Assembly: GCF_032594915.1 (NCBI RefSeq)
Contig: NZ_CP118733.1
Location: 1,364,001-1,428,000, forward strand
Length of the DNA stretch: 64,000 nucleotides
Source of the DNA: Streptococcus sp. 29896
Lineage (GTDB): Bacteria > Bacillota > Bacilli > Lactobacillales > Streptococcaceae
Direction: 5' to 3'
The notes beneath the pieces were generated by a model, which was not told the DNA's origin, searched no databases, and worked only from the letters and a program-made list of their open reading frames with translations. Within the stretch, counting starts at the first letter, position 1. Each line of letters opens with the position of its first letter. Of the stretch, positions 49,379 to 60,071 are shown one piece after another. The translations under genes and the position numbers were made by a program.

Positions 49379-52300
49379 TTATTTTTCTTTGCGGCGACGT
49401 GAAGCCACTGCAACCGACCCCAACAAGGCCAATCCAACCATAGCAAGTACTGAAGTGTTTTCACCTGTAGATGGCAAGCTTGCCTTAGGTGTTACTTTAA
49501 CAGACTCTGCTACAGGCTTAGTGGTTGGTGTAGTAGGTGTTGTTGGCGTAGTAGGTGTTGTTGATTCCTCAGCTTCCTCTTTGTAAACATAAGTTACATG
49601 AGTTTCACCTTCAACAACTTTACCTTTTTCGTTATTTGGAATACGAGATTCTACAAGAACGTAACGTTTACCATTGAATACGATCACTTTTGGACGATTG
49701 TCTGTTGTGTCGTAGTCTCCTCCTACTGTACCATTTTCAGTGTCAACAACTGGTGTCTTAATGACATTTCCATTTTCATCAACGTAATGTACGATGACTT
49801 TACCTTGTTTTTGAGCAACTGGCGGTACAACTGGTGTTTCAACAACTTCTTTGTACTCGTAAGTAATGGTTTGTTCACCTTCTACAACTGTACCGTTGCT
49901 TGGTGCATCACCTTCATTTGAGCGTGTACGAACAAGTTCGTAAGTCTTACCATCTTTTGTAATTGTAGCTGGTGGTGTGTCACCGTATGGCTCATCAACT
50001 GGTGTATCCGCTGGTTTAACTGATTTATCATCTGCGATTTCAGTTTCTGTTCCTTCGATTACGTAACGAGCTACGACTGAACCTGTCTTAACAACTGGTG
50101 TCACAACTTTCGTGTAGATGTAAGTGACTGTCTTCTCACCTTCTTCAACCTCACCAGTTGGTGTTGCACCGGCTTCATCAACTTTCACAAATGTGTAGCC
50201 TTCGAAGTTGCCGACGCTTGTTTCATAGGTTGAACCGATTTCACCATCACGAACAACATCTGTTGTATCTGCAAGGATTTCACCTTGATCCGTGATGTGA
50301 CGGACAAGGACGCTACCTGTCTTCGCAACTGGTGTCACAACCTTCGTGTAGATGTAAGTGACTGTCTTCTCACCTTCTTCAACCTCACCTGTTGGCGTTG
50401 CGCCTGCCTCATCAACTTTCACAAATGTGTAGCCTTCGAAGTTGCCGACGCTTGTTTCATAGGTTGAACCAACTTCGCCATCACGAACAACATCTGTTGT
50501 ATTTGCAAGGATTTCACCTTGATCCGTGATATGGCGAACAAGGACGCTACCAGTTTTCTTCTCAACTGGAGTTGGTGTATCAACAACCTCTTTGTACTCA
50601 TAAGTAATAGTTTGTTGACCCTCAACAACTGTACCGTTACTTGGTGCATCACCTGCGTTTGAACGTGTACGAACAAGTGTATAGGTCTTACCACCAAATG
50701 AGATTGTTGCTGGTGGTGTGTCACCGTATGGCTCATCAACTGGTGTATCTACTGGTTTAACTGTTGTACCACCAGCGATTTCAGTTTCTGTTCCTTCGAT
50801 AACGTAACGAGCCACAACTGAACCTGTCTTAACGACTGGTGTTTCTACAACCTCTTTGTACTCGTAAGTAATGGTTTGTTCGCCTTCAACAACTGTACCG
50901 TTGCTTGGTGCATCACCTGCGTTTGAACGTGTACGAACAAGTGTATAGGTCTTACCATCTTTTGTGATAGTAGCTGGTGGTGTGTCACCGTATGGCTCAT
51001 CAACTGGTGTATCAGTTGTTTTAACTGTCTTATCGTCTGCGATCTCAGTTTCTGTTCCTTCGATTACGTAACGAGCTACAACTGAACCTGTCTTAACAAC
51101 TGGTGTTTCTACAACTTCTTTGTACTCGTAAGTGATAGTTTGTTCACCTTCTTTGACAACGCCGTTTTCTGATGCATCACCTTCGTTTGAACGTGTACGA
51201 ACGAGTTCGTACGTCTTACCATCTTTTGTGATAGTAGCTGGTGGTGTGTCACCGTATGGCTCATCAACTGGTGTATCAGTTGGTTTAACTGTCTTATCGT
51301 CTGCGATCTCAGTTTCAGTTCCTTCGATTACGTAACGAGCTACGACTGAACCTGTCTTAACAACTGGTGTTTCTACAACTTCCTTGTACTCGTAAGTAAT
51401 GGTTTGTTCACCTTCTTTGACAACGCCGTTTTCTGATGCATCACCTTCGTTTGAACGTGTACGAACGAGTTCGTAGGTCTTACCATCTTTTGTGATAGTA
51501 GCTGGTGGTGTGTCACCGTATGGCTCATCAACTGGTGTATCAGTTGGTTTAACTGTCTTATCGTCTGCGATCTCAGTTTCAGTTCCTTCGATTACGTAAC
51601 GAGCTACGACTGAACCTGTCTTAACAACTGGTGTTTCTACAACTTCCTTGTACTCGTAAGTGATGGTTTGTTCACCTTCTTTGACAACGCCGTTTTCTGA
51701 TGCATCACCTTCGTTTGAACGTGTACGAACGAGTTCGTAGGTCTTACCATCTTTTGTGATTGTAGCTGGTGGTGTGTCACCATATGGCTCATCAACTGGG
51801 GTATCGGTTGGTTTAACTGTCTTATCGTCTGCGATTTCAGTTTCTGTTCCTTCGATAACGTAACGAGCTACAACTGAACCTGTCTTAACAACTGGTGTTT
51901 CTACTTTTTCGTATACGTAAGTGACTGTCTTAGTACCTTCTTCAACAGTTCCCTCTGCCGCATCTGAACTTACCAAGTGACCGTCTTCTGTTGTTTCACC
52001 AACTGTGTGCGTACCTGCAACGACACGTTTGTAAGTCACACCATCTTTTTCGATTGTTTCTGGATACTCATCTGCTGATTCTTTAGTGTTGTAAGTTGAA
52101 CCAACTTCGCCGTCAGTTGTATCTTTAACAGTTGTCTTCAACTCAAGACCTTCTGTGTCAACGTAAGTGATGACAACGTTACCTGTCTTAACAACTGGTG
52201 TTTCTACAACTTCCTTGTACTCGTAAGTGATAGTTTGTTCACCTTCTTTGACAACGCCGTTTTCTGATGCATCACCTTCGTTTGAACGTGTACGAACGAG

Positions 52301-55144
52301 TTCGTAGGTCTTACCATCTTTTGTGATTGTAGCTGGTGGTGTGTCACCGTATGGCTCATCAACTGGTGTATCAGTTGGTTTAACTGTCTTATCGTCTGCG
52401 ATCTCAGTTTCTGTTCCTTCGATTACGTAACGAGCTACAACTGAACCTGTCTTAACAACTGGTGTTTCAACTTTTTTGTATACGTAAGTGACTGTCTTAG
52501 TACCTTCTTCAACAGTTCCCTCTGCCGCATCTGAACTTACCAAGTGACCGTCTTCTGTTGTTTCACCAACTGTGTGTGTACCTGCAACGACACGTTGGTA
52601 AGTCACACCATCTTTTTCGATTGTTTCTGGATACTCATCCGCTGATTCTTTAGTGTTGTAAGTTGAACCAACTTCGCCGTCAGTTGTATCTTTAACGGTT
52701 GTCTTCAACTCAAGACCTTCTGTGTCAACGTAAGTGATGACAACGTTACCTGTCTTAACAACTGGTGTTTCAACTTTTTTGTATACGTAAGTGACTGTCT
52801 TAGTACCTTCTTCAACAGTTCCTTCTGCCGCATCTGAACTTACCAAGTGACCGTCTTCTGTTGTTTCACCAACTGTGTGCGTACCTGCAACGACACGTTG
52901 GTAAGTCACACCATCTTTTTCGATTGTTTCTGGATACTCATCCGCTGATTCTTTAGTGTTGTAAGTTGAACCAACTTCGCCGTCAGTTGTATCTTTAACG
53001 GTTGTCTTCAACTCAAGACCTTCTGTATCAACGTAAGTGATAACAACGTTACCTGTCTTAGGTGTTTCAACTTTTTCTTTATAGACGTAAGTAATTTTTG
53101 TTACACCTTCAGCAACTGTACCTGTTACTGGCGCTACACCAAATGATGTTGACGTTTCAGTAAGGTTATTGTCTTCACCAACTGTACCAACTGTATAAGT
53201 ACCTGCTGGAACGAGTTCATATGTTTTTCCGTCTTTTTCGATAACTGCTGGTTTTTCAGTTGTACCTGTGATTTCTTCAGTGTTATATGCCGTACCAACA
53301 GCAGTACCTTCCGGAGAATCAACATATTGTGTTTGAAGAACGTTTCCTTCTGTATCAACGTAGTCAACTACGACTGATCCAGTTTTAACTTCTTCATAGA
53401 CATAAGTAACTTTCTTCGTACCTTCTGCAACTTCGCCTGATGCAGCATCAACACCCCAATCGGTAGTTGTCTCTGTCAAGTTTCCGTCCGTTCCAACTGT
53501 ACCGACAGTGTATGAACCTGCTGGAACTAATTTGTAGGTCTTACCATCTTTGGTAATCACAGATGGACGCTCTGAAGTGTCTGTTGAAGCTTTTGTACCT
53601 GTATCATTTGCTGTATTGTAAGCAGTACCAGGTGCTACATTGGCAGTATCAACAAACTGAGTACCAATCTGGTTTCCGTCTGTGTCAACGTAATCAACGA
53701 TAACAGAACCTTTCACTTCTTCATAAACATAAGTGATTGATTTAGTACCTTCAGCAACTGTACCAGAAACTGCATCTGTACCGAAGCTAAAGTTTGTACC
53801 ATTTGTAGCCAAGCTACCGTCAGCGTTTACTGTACCAACTGTTGCTGTTGTTTCTTTAGCAACCAATTTGTACGTCTTACCATCTTTGGTAATCACTGCT
53901 GGGCGCTCAGTTGTAGCATCTGATGCAACTGTTCCTGTATCAACTGCAGTATTGTACTCAGTTCCAACAACTTGGTCAGTTGTATCTTTGTACTCAGTTC
54001 CGATTACGTTACCTTCAGTATCAACATAGTTAACGATAACTGAACCATACTTGGTATTACTCAAACGAACTGAGAAACGAAGAAGGTCTGCGTTTGTCGT
54101 TGAATTACCTACATCTTCAACTTTTTCTGACCAGAATTTATTCAAACCGTTGACACCATCTCCGTAGCTAGTGCTGTTGAAGAATACTGGGTCAGTTTTA
54201 TAAGTTTCCGTTGGATACTCTGTAAATGGAGTTGATTGGTGATAAAGTTTGAAGGTTACTTGTTTAAATGTACCTACCAATCGGATTGAACCAGTACCAG
54301 CCGGTACCAAGTTAGGAAGACGGTAATCCCATAGATACATATCATCGTTTCCAACGACTGCTCTATCATAAGTGTTCTTTTCCGTTACATTAATAGTTGT
54401 ATCTGTAACTGTCAAGTTTGTTCCTGTTAGTTTTTCTAACTTAACATCAGGTGTGACAAGTTTAAAGTTTGTACTATTAAATGATCCTCTAGCAAGGAAT
54501 ACTTGACCTGTATTGACATCATCAACAATTGCCTTACCACTACCACCGACACCTGAAAGGTCGATGATTGGGTTAGTTACTTCTTCACTAAAAGTCAACG
54601 TCAACTCAGCATTCTCAACTTCACCGCTATAGTTCAGTTTTTCAGAAAAATTCGCAGCTGGAGTTGAAGGTGATGGCTGAAGGTAAATCCCCATCGCTGG
54701 AATAGATGCAGGTTCAGGAGTTCCTGCCAACATATCTGGTGTAGCTTTGTAAGCTGCTTGGTTCTCACCAGGCACTAGGTAGCTGACACCAACTTCATTA
54801 CCATTTGTCGGTGTGATAGTTGCAGTTACAGTTACAGTTGAACCATCTTGTTCAGTAATAGTTGATTCAGCAGTTGTATGTGGTGTGTAGGCCCACTCTG
54901 TCATTTGTGGGTTCACATTTGGATTGTCTGATGGAATCGTATCTGTAAATGTCCAGTTTCCATTTGCAGAATAAGTTTCCTCCGCTGCATAAACAACTAC
55001 TTGCGGTGCAACAAATGATTCCACCGCTGCGCCTGCCATAAATAGCGTCGCACCTACAGTAACAGAAGCAAGTCCACGCTTAAATTTGCGCAACGAGAAA
55101 TACTCCTGCTTCTTGATCATCTTTTTTGATTGATCTTTAAACAT
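49379..55144 (-). CDS. Multi-repeat MucBP-type LPXTG surface protein
   Basis: 1,921 aa. A YSIRK/GxxxS-type signal is present (EYFSLRKFKRGLASVTVGAT), cleaved probably after a segment ending VYAAEE. A unique adhesin domain (about 55-385) is followed by some 16 beta modules: three GSV-x-VDYVDTEGN units, several GNVVITYVDTEGLEL units of about 101 residues, seven GSVVARYVIEGTETEIA units of 88 residues, two GSVLVRHITDQGEIL units, and one final GKVIVHYVDENGN unit. A Thr/Pro spacer, LPSTGEN, membrane helix and RRRKEK tail follow. MucBP-like modules suggest mucin or matrix binding; the ligand is not known. AGGGGAA ribosome site; strong promoter. Confidence 0.9.
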   Translation of the reverse strand: MFKDQSKKMIKKQEYFSLRKFKRGLASVTVGATLFMAGAAVESFVAPQVVVYAAEETYSANGNWTFTDTIPSDNPNVNPQMTEWAYTPHTTAESTITEQDGSTVTVTATITPTNGNEVGVSYLVPGENQAAYKATPDMLAGTPEPASIPAMGIYLQPSPSTPAANFSEKLNYSGEVENAELTLTFSEEVTNPIIDLSGVGGSGKAIVDDVNTGQVFLARGSFNSTNFKLVTPDVKLEKLTGTNLTVTDTTINVTEKNTYDRAVVGNDDMYLWDYRLPNLVPAGTGSIRLVGTFKQVTFKLYHQSTPFTEYPTETYKTDPVFFNSTSYGDGVNGLNKFWSEKVEDVGNSTTNADLLRFSVRLSNTKYGSVIVNYVDTEGNVIGTEYKDTTDQVVGTEYNTAVDTGTVASDATTERPAVITKDGKTYKLVAKETTATVGTVNADGSLATNGTNFSFGTDAVSGTVAEGTKSITYVYEEVKGSVIVDYVDTDGNQIGTQFVDTANVAPGTAYNTANDTGTKASTDTSERPSVITKDGKTYKLVPAGSYTVGTVGTDGNLTETTTDWGVDAASGEVAEGTKKVTYVYEEVKTGSVVVDYVDTEGNVLQTQYVDSPEGTAVGTAYNTEEITGTTEKPAVIEKDGKTYELVPAGTYTVGTVGEDNNLTETSTSFGVAPVTGTVAEGVTKITYVYKEKVETPKTGNVVITYVDTEGLELKTTVKDTTDGEVGSTYNTKESADEYPETIEKDGVTYQRVVAGTHTVGETTEDGHLVSSDAAEGTVEEGTKTVTYVYKKVETPVVKTGNVVITYVDTEGLELKTTVKDTTDGEVGSTYNTKESADEYPETIEKDGVTYQRVVAGTHTVGETTEDGHLVSSDAAEGTVEEGTKTVTYVYKKVETPVVKTGSVVARYVIEGTETEIADDKTVKPTDTPVDEPYGDTPPATITKDGKTYELVRTRSNEGDASENGVVKEGEQTITYEYKEVVETPVVKTGNVVITYVDTEGLELKTTVKDTTDGEVGSTYNTKESADEYPETIEKDGVTYKRVVAGTHTVGETTEDGHLVSSDAAEGTVEEGTKTVTYVYEKVETPVVKTGSVVARYVIEGTETEIADDKTVKPTDTPVDEPYGDTPPATITKDGKTYELVRTRSNEGDASENGVVKEGEQTITYEYKEVVETPVVKTGSVVARYVIEGTETEIADDKTVKPTDTPVDEPYGDTPPATITKDGKTYELVRTRSNEGDASENGVVKEGEQTITYEYKEVVETPVVKTGSVVARYVIEGTETEIADDKTVKPTDTPVDEPYGDTPPATITKDGKTYELVRTRSNEGDASENGVVKEGEQTITYEYKEVVETPVVKTGSVVARYVIEGTETEIADDKTVKTTDTPVDEPYGDTPPATITKDGKTYTLVRTRSNAGDAPSNGTVVEGEQTITYEYKEVVETPVVKTGSVVARYVIEGTETEIAGGTTVKPVDTPVDEPYGDTPPATISFGGKTYTLVRTRSNAGDAPSNGTVVEGQQTITYEYKEVVDTPTPVEKKTGSVLVRHITDQGEILANTTDVVRDGEVGSTYETSVGNFEGYTFVKVDEAGATPTGEVEEGEKTVTYIYTKVVTPVAKTGSVLVRHITDQGEILADTTDVVRDGEIGSTYETSVGNFEGYTFVKVDEAGATPTGEVEEGEKTVTYIYTKVVTPVVKTGSVVARYVIEGTETEIADDKSVKPADTPVDEPYGDTPPATITKDGKTYELVRTRSNEGDAPSNGTVVEGEQTITYEYKEVVETPVVPPVAQKQGKVIVHYVDENGNVIKTPVVDTENGTVGGDYDTTDNRPKVIVFNGKRYVLVESRIPNNEKGKVVEGETHVTYVYKEEAEESTTPTTPTTPTTPTTKPVAESVKVTPKASLPSTGENTSVLAMVGLALLGSVAVASRRRKEK
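50570..51890 (-). repeat. Five tandem 264-bp repeats in the MucBP-type adhesin
   Basis: Five head-to-tail copies of the 88-codon GSVVARY module with very high DNA identity in the central ones; two more copies lie apart at about 49.83-50.09 and 52.20-52.46 kb. The near identity points to recent duplication or gene conversion and predicts copy-number variation between strains. Confidence 0.8.
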
Positions 55145-55200
55145 ATAAAAATTCCCCTATATTTTTTTAGACACACACCTGAGTTATGTCCATACTCAAA

Positions 55201-55229
55201 ATTATAGCTACTATGTTTTCATTCGTCAA
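55201..55229 (-). promoter_or_regulatory. Promoter of MucBP-type adhesin
   Basis: TTGACG, 17-base spacer, TATAAT on the minus strand, about 55 nt before the start. It is close to consensus, so expression may be high. Confidence 0.8.
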
Positions 55230-55720
55230 CAAAAATGATGCGAAACGGTTTGTTTTTTCTGTGTACATTTTTGACAAAAAAACGGGTAAAATTTTCCTTT
55301 TTGAACATTTGTATTTAAAATTGGAAATTATATTCGCTTTTTCTGTTTTTTCATCCGATTTTTTTGAAAACGAACTCTTTGATTTCATATGTTTATATAT
55401 TGTTTATTTATTAGTTTTTTTAATACTTTCTTCCTATATATAATTTTTTTTACAGTGAATATTAAGATTTTTTGCATACTTCCTGCATATTCCACATTTT
55501 ACTTTTTCTATCCTATATGAAGTAGCTCATGCTATAAGCTTGAATATCACGAACGCATTTCTTAGAAAAACTACAGATAAAAAACACATTTATGTTTTCA
55601 CTTTCTCGTTTTTTCTATCTTTTATTCCAAAAGAAATCGTTCTCTAGATGGTCATTTTGTTCATTTTGTCTGGTAATTTGGTTTTTTCTCTAGATTTGCT
55701 TACACAAAAAATAGATTTAC
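55230..55720. other. AT-rich gene-free stretch
   Basis: About 490 bp of very AT-rich DNA between the adhesin promoter and the tgt terminator. Short open frames exist on both strands but have no ribosome sites. It may serve as an upstream control region for the adhesin; nothing specific recognised. Confidence 0.5.
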
Positions 55721-55723
55721 AAA

Positions 55724-55755
55724 TAAAAAAACTCCCTCAGTAGTATTGAGGAAGT
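55724..55755 (-). terminator. Terminator after tgt
   Basis: ACTTCCTCA / TGAGGGAGT stem with TTTTTTT on the minus strand. Confidence 0.8.
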
Positions 55756-55775
55756 CTATTAAAAAGGTTTTTCTA

Positions 55776-56930
<1,155 letters not shown>

Positions 56931-57047
56931 CTAGGAAAAACAGTCCTAGGAATTTTTTCTGCTATTCACAGCAAGCATTTCCAGTCTATCAAAAAAAGCC
57001 TAGCTTGTCACTAAATTCTGTGCTAAAATGTCAGAAGGAGGACTTCT

Positions 57048-57926
57048 ATGCACAGTTTATTTTCCCTAACACGTATTCGTGCCAAGGCACGCCAAACCTT
57101 ACAAGATACGGCTGGTATCTTTTTCTTGCCTCTTTTGGCTGTTTTCTTAGGTTTAACCATTCAATTTATCAGCTCACGTAGCCAGGATCCTGCAACGATT
57201 GTCGCGGTTGCCAATCAAGATGGTGCCACTTGGCAATACCTTTCGGCTTCCATTGGATTTCCAATTTTCTCTGGAATCCTACTGAGCTTTCTCTACCTGT
57301 CCATCTCTTATACCCTTTTTCAGATTTTGTATAAGGGCAAGACTCAAACAAGCTTTAAGGATGGCTTGGCGATTTTTCAACATCCTGAGTTTGGCAAGAT
57401 TGTCACAACCTATTTCACCAAGACCTTTTTCCTCTTTCTCTGGGCTCTGCCACTTTTGATTGGTAGCTTCTTATTGATAGGCTCATCGGTCTTTGTTGTC
57501 TTTTATATGGTGTCAAATAATATCAGTCAGCCAGAATTGATTCCTGACGCAGTCCTTGCGACCTTTGGTCTTGGATTTTTTGGTGGCCTCTTTCTCAGTT
57601 TGATTGGTTTTGCCCTGTATTTACCCCAATATTATGCCTATTCCTTGGTGGATATTCTACTCTTTCAGGCACTAGACCAAGGTCATTTTACGGGTGCTAG
57701 AAAACTGCTTAAACAATCCCGGTTATTCATGCGCGGTTACAAGGTTAAACGTTTCTTGCTAGACCTTTCCTTTGTAGGCTGGTTTATCCTGATTTCCTTG
57801 ACCTTTGGTATGGTGGGCGTTTATGTGCTACCTTACTATTACGCAAGTCAATGGCATTTCTACCAGACTATCCTCGAAACCAATAGCATCCTTTCTCAAA
57901 TCATCGAAAAAAATACCTTGGCTTAG
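57048..57926 (+). CDS. DUF975-family membrane protein
   Basis: 292 aa with about six membrane segments and no enzyme motif. The N-terminal IRAKARQTLQD and the internal LLKQSRLFMRGYKVKRFLLD motif are typical of the DUF975 integral membrane family, which has no known function. Strong AGAAGGAGG ribosome site and an extended -10 (TGCTAAAAT) just upstream. It is divergent from tgt, with a terminator overlapping its stop codon. Confidence 0.8.
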   Translation: MHSLFSLTRIRAKARQTLQDTAGIFFLPLLAVFLGLTIQFISSRSQDPATIVAVANQDGATWQYLSASIGFPIFSGILLSFLYLSISYTLFQILYKGKTQTSFKDGLAIFQHPEFGKIVTTYFTKTFFLFLWALPLLIGSFLLIGSSVFVVFYMVSNNISQPELIPDAVLATFGLGFFGGLFLSLIGFALYLPQYYAYSLVDILLFQALDQGHFTGARKLLKQSRLFMRGYKVKRFLLDLSFVGWFILISLTFGMVGVYVLPYYYASQWHFYQTILETNSILSQIIEKNTLA

Positions 57927-57941
57927 CCAAGGTATTTTTTT
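57912..57941. terminator. Terminator at the end of DUF975 gene
   Basis: AATACCTTGGC / GCCAAGGTATT around TTA, with a T-run on the plus strand. It includes the stop codon and may also serve the converging pseudogene. Confidence 0.8.
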
Positions 57942-58873
57942 ACCAACCAAACTCTTCGTAAAAAATTTGGCCTTTTGGTACACCATTTTTTTGCAGATTT
58001 TTCATCCAATAACGAGCCATGGCAGGCGGTCCACTTACCAAGACGGTTAAGCCTGTCAGGTCATTGGGAAGGCTGGATAGAATCTCTTTTTCTTCAAATG
58101 GACCAATTTTGCGATGAACCTTAAACTGTTCCCGTTCTTGACTCCATTTTTCAAATCGATCTCCGTAAATCAGAGCTGCTTCTGTTGTTGCACCGTGAAA
58201 GACAGTTGTCGGAATTTCTGGATGGGCTACCATCACAGAAAGAAGAGGGGTCACACCGATTCCACCTGTAATCATCAATAGATGGTCTGGTTGCTGGTCT
58301 TGAAGTACTGTCTCAAACATACCATATCCACCATCTACCAAGACTTTGGTAGGTGCAGTCAGGTTCTGAATGGCTTTTGTAAAATCTCCGTCACCACGAA
58401 TAGCTAGGACAATTTCATTGTCTTGACTTGGTGCATTTACCAAGGAAAATGGATGGGGTTCGTTTAGCCCTTTTTTACCGGGTACGGATAGGTTGGGAGG
58501 GCATTGGCATTGGCATTGATTGACTCTGAAGTTGGGTTATCACTTGGGTATTCCAAGATAGTGATATCCGTCATCACACCACCAGATACGGTGATTTGCA
58601 CTTGGTAATCACCACGGTTGGTTGAAGTCACTGCACCCGTGTAGGTGACGTCTGTCAGGCTACCAGTGCTTGTTGCTGAAGAACTGCGGCTGCACTGCTG
58701 CTACTTGCTACTGATGTTGTTGATGCAGTTGATGTTGAAGAGCTTGTTTGCTGGCCGGTACTTGTGCCTGTAGCATCCTGGCTATTGGATTGGTAAAAGA
58801 GTAAAAATCCGCTATATACTGCTGTGATGAATGCTACAAGTGAGATAGCAAGGGCTGTAATTTTTTTCTTCAT
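57940..58873 (-). pseudogene. Collapsed FMN-binding / flavin reductase gene
   Basis: Three fragments lie in order. The first (ATG at 58873) gives a signal sequence (KKKITALAISLVAFITAVYS) and a Ser/Thr linker, then meets a stop at 58655. A one-base shift within the Ser/Ala-rich codons restores a reading with the start of an FMN-binding domain (TDVTYTGAVTSTNRGDYQVQ) that runs to about 58470. It then joins, in another frame, the FAD/NAD part of a ferredoxin-reductase-like domain (GLNEPHPFSLVNAPSQ, MITGGIGVTPLLSV, VLVSGPPAMAR) to the end. The rest of the FMN domain, any membrane part and the start of the reductase are missing. The intact form probably moved electrons across the membrane to flavin or iron. 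Confidence 0.75.
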
Positions 58874-59015
58874 GTAAGACCTCATTTCTTTATTGAAAAA
58901 CACCATTTCTTTCATTAAGTTTTCAAACAGTGATTTCCAATTATAGCATGCAGAAAGTTTCCAATGCAAGTAATGTATCTTCAATTATCGCTAATTTAAA
59001 TATGTTTTGAGAATT

Positions 59016-59309
59016 GATTAAGAATGGGAGTGGGAAAGAACTCGACTGGTCTAAAAAAGAGTTCTCCTCACTTCCAAACAGTAGGTTCGGGCTAAAATAG
59101 TCCACTGGACTATTTTACTCCCACCCCCGCACAGCTCCAACAGTCAGAGTAGTGACTGTTGGAGGTTGGAAATGAAGCGAACTCTGTTCACATCAGTCGT
59201 AGAGGTCAGATTTGGAGTGTGAAACACGAACAAATCTGACAATCAACCACTGCGCTGAGATGTTGACACGAACTCTGAGAAGCGAGGCCGGACTTTCTGC
59301 CCAGCCTCT
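59016..59309. repeat. Large intergenic repeat, copy B
   Basis: Inverted relative to copy A at 14150-14437, with similar length and roughly 85 percent match by eye. It ends a few bases before the CoA-binding gene stop. The flanking 58874-59015 is the pseudogene upstream region with nothing else seen. Confidence 0.85.
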
Positions 59310-59316
59310 AATTATC

Positions 59317-59766
59317 TTACAAAGTGGAATCGGATACTTTCAGCATATCAAGGTACTCAATCTTAATACACTTATTCATGACAATGTCATTGCGACCAGC
59401 CTGACGCAAGAGTTCTTCTGCTTCTTGGCTTTCCAAACCAAGTTGTGCCCAAAAAACCTTGGCTTCTGTCTGGACAAACTCACGCGCCACATCTGCCAAA
59501 AACTCAGAGCGGCGGAAAACATCGACAATATCGATAGGTTGGTCAATGTCCAAAAGGCTAGCATAAACCTTTTCTCCGAGAATAGTTTCACCTACTGCTC
59601 TTGGATTGACTGGGATAATCTGATAGCCCGCTTCTTGCATAAGCTTAGACACACGATAGGCAGCTGTTTCTTCACGGCTGGAAAGTCCTACTACGGCAAT
59701 CGTTTTCGCTTCTTTCAGATAATCGAAAATAACTTCTTGACTGGGATTTTGAAATGAATAGGTCAT
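59317..59766 (-). CDS. CoA-binding domain protein
   Basis: 149 aa Rossmann-fold protein of the CoA_binding_2 family (YccU-like): TIAVVGLSSREETAAYRVSKLMQEAGY forms the nucleotide-binding start, followed by IIPVNPRA and the IDIVDVFRRSE and KVFWAQLGLES motifs. It is thought to bind CoA; the physiological role is unknown. First of several minus-strand small genes before polA. Confidence 0.85.
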   Translation of the reverse strand: MTYSFQNPSQEVIFDYLKEAKTIAVVGLSSREETAAYRVSKLMQEAGYQIIPVNPRAVGETILGEKVYASLLDIDQPIDIVDVFRRSEFLADVAREFVQTEAKVFWAQLGLESQEAEELLRQAGRNDIVMNKCIKIEYLDMLKVSDSTL

Positions 59767-59777
59767 AGGTTCCTCCC

Positions 59778-60041
59778 TTAGGATACATCAAATCGAAATA
59801 CAAATAGAAATAACAATAGAGCTAGGATAGCAACCAATCGAATGGTCTTTTCTTCTTTCACTGTCAAGCGTGTCCGATTGGGCATTTTTGGAAAAGCCAA
59901 TATCAACATGGCATAAGAGGCACAGCCGAGGTTTGCCAAATAATTGATCTTGGTCAGCCAAGCTAGAATCATTCCTAACAAACAAGATACAAAGCCCAAC
60001 CACCACTGTTCTCCAAAAGTTCTTGTCTTCAACCAGCTCAT
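59778..60041 (-). CDS. Small membrane protein of unknown function
   Basis: 87 aa with three hydrophobic segments (WLGFVSCLLGMILAWL, LGCASYAMLILAF, LVAILALLLFLFVFRF) and a short basic loop. Start could be ATG (60041) or the TTG just before it; AAGGAG lies 7-10 bases upstream. It sits 11 nt before the CoA-binding gene, so they are probably co-transcribed. Confidence 0.65.
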   Translation of the reverse strand: MSWLKTRTFGEQWWLGFVSCLLGMILAWLTKINYLANLGCASYAMLILAFPKMPNRTRLTVKEEKTIRLVAILALLLFLFVFRFDVS

Positions 60042-60071
60042 CAACTGCTTACTCCTTTTGGTTTTCAGGTC

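Noticed and set aside
55186-55443. 85-codon hydrophobic plus-strand frame in the AT-rich gap
   Set aside because: No ribosome site; composition reflects AT-rich DNA; it overlaps the promoter of the adhesin.
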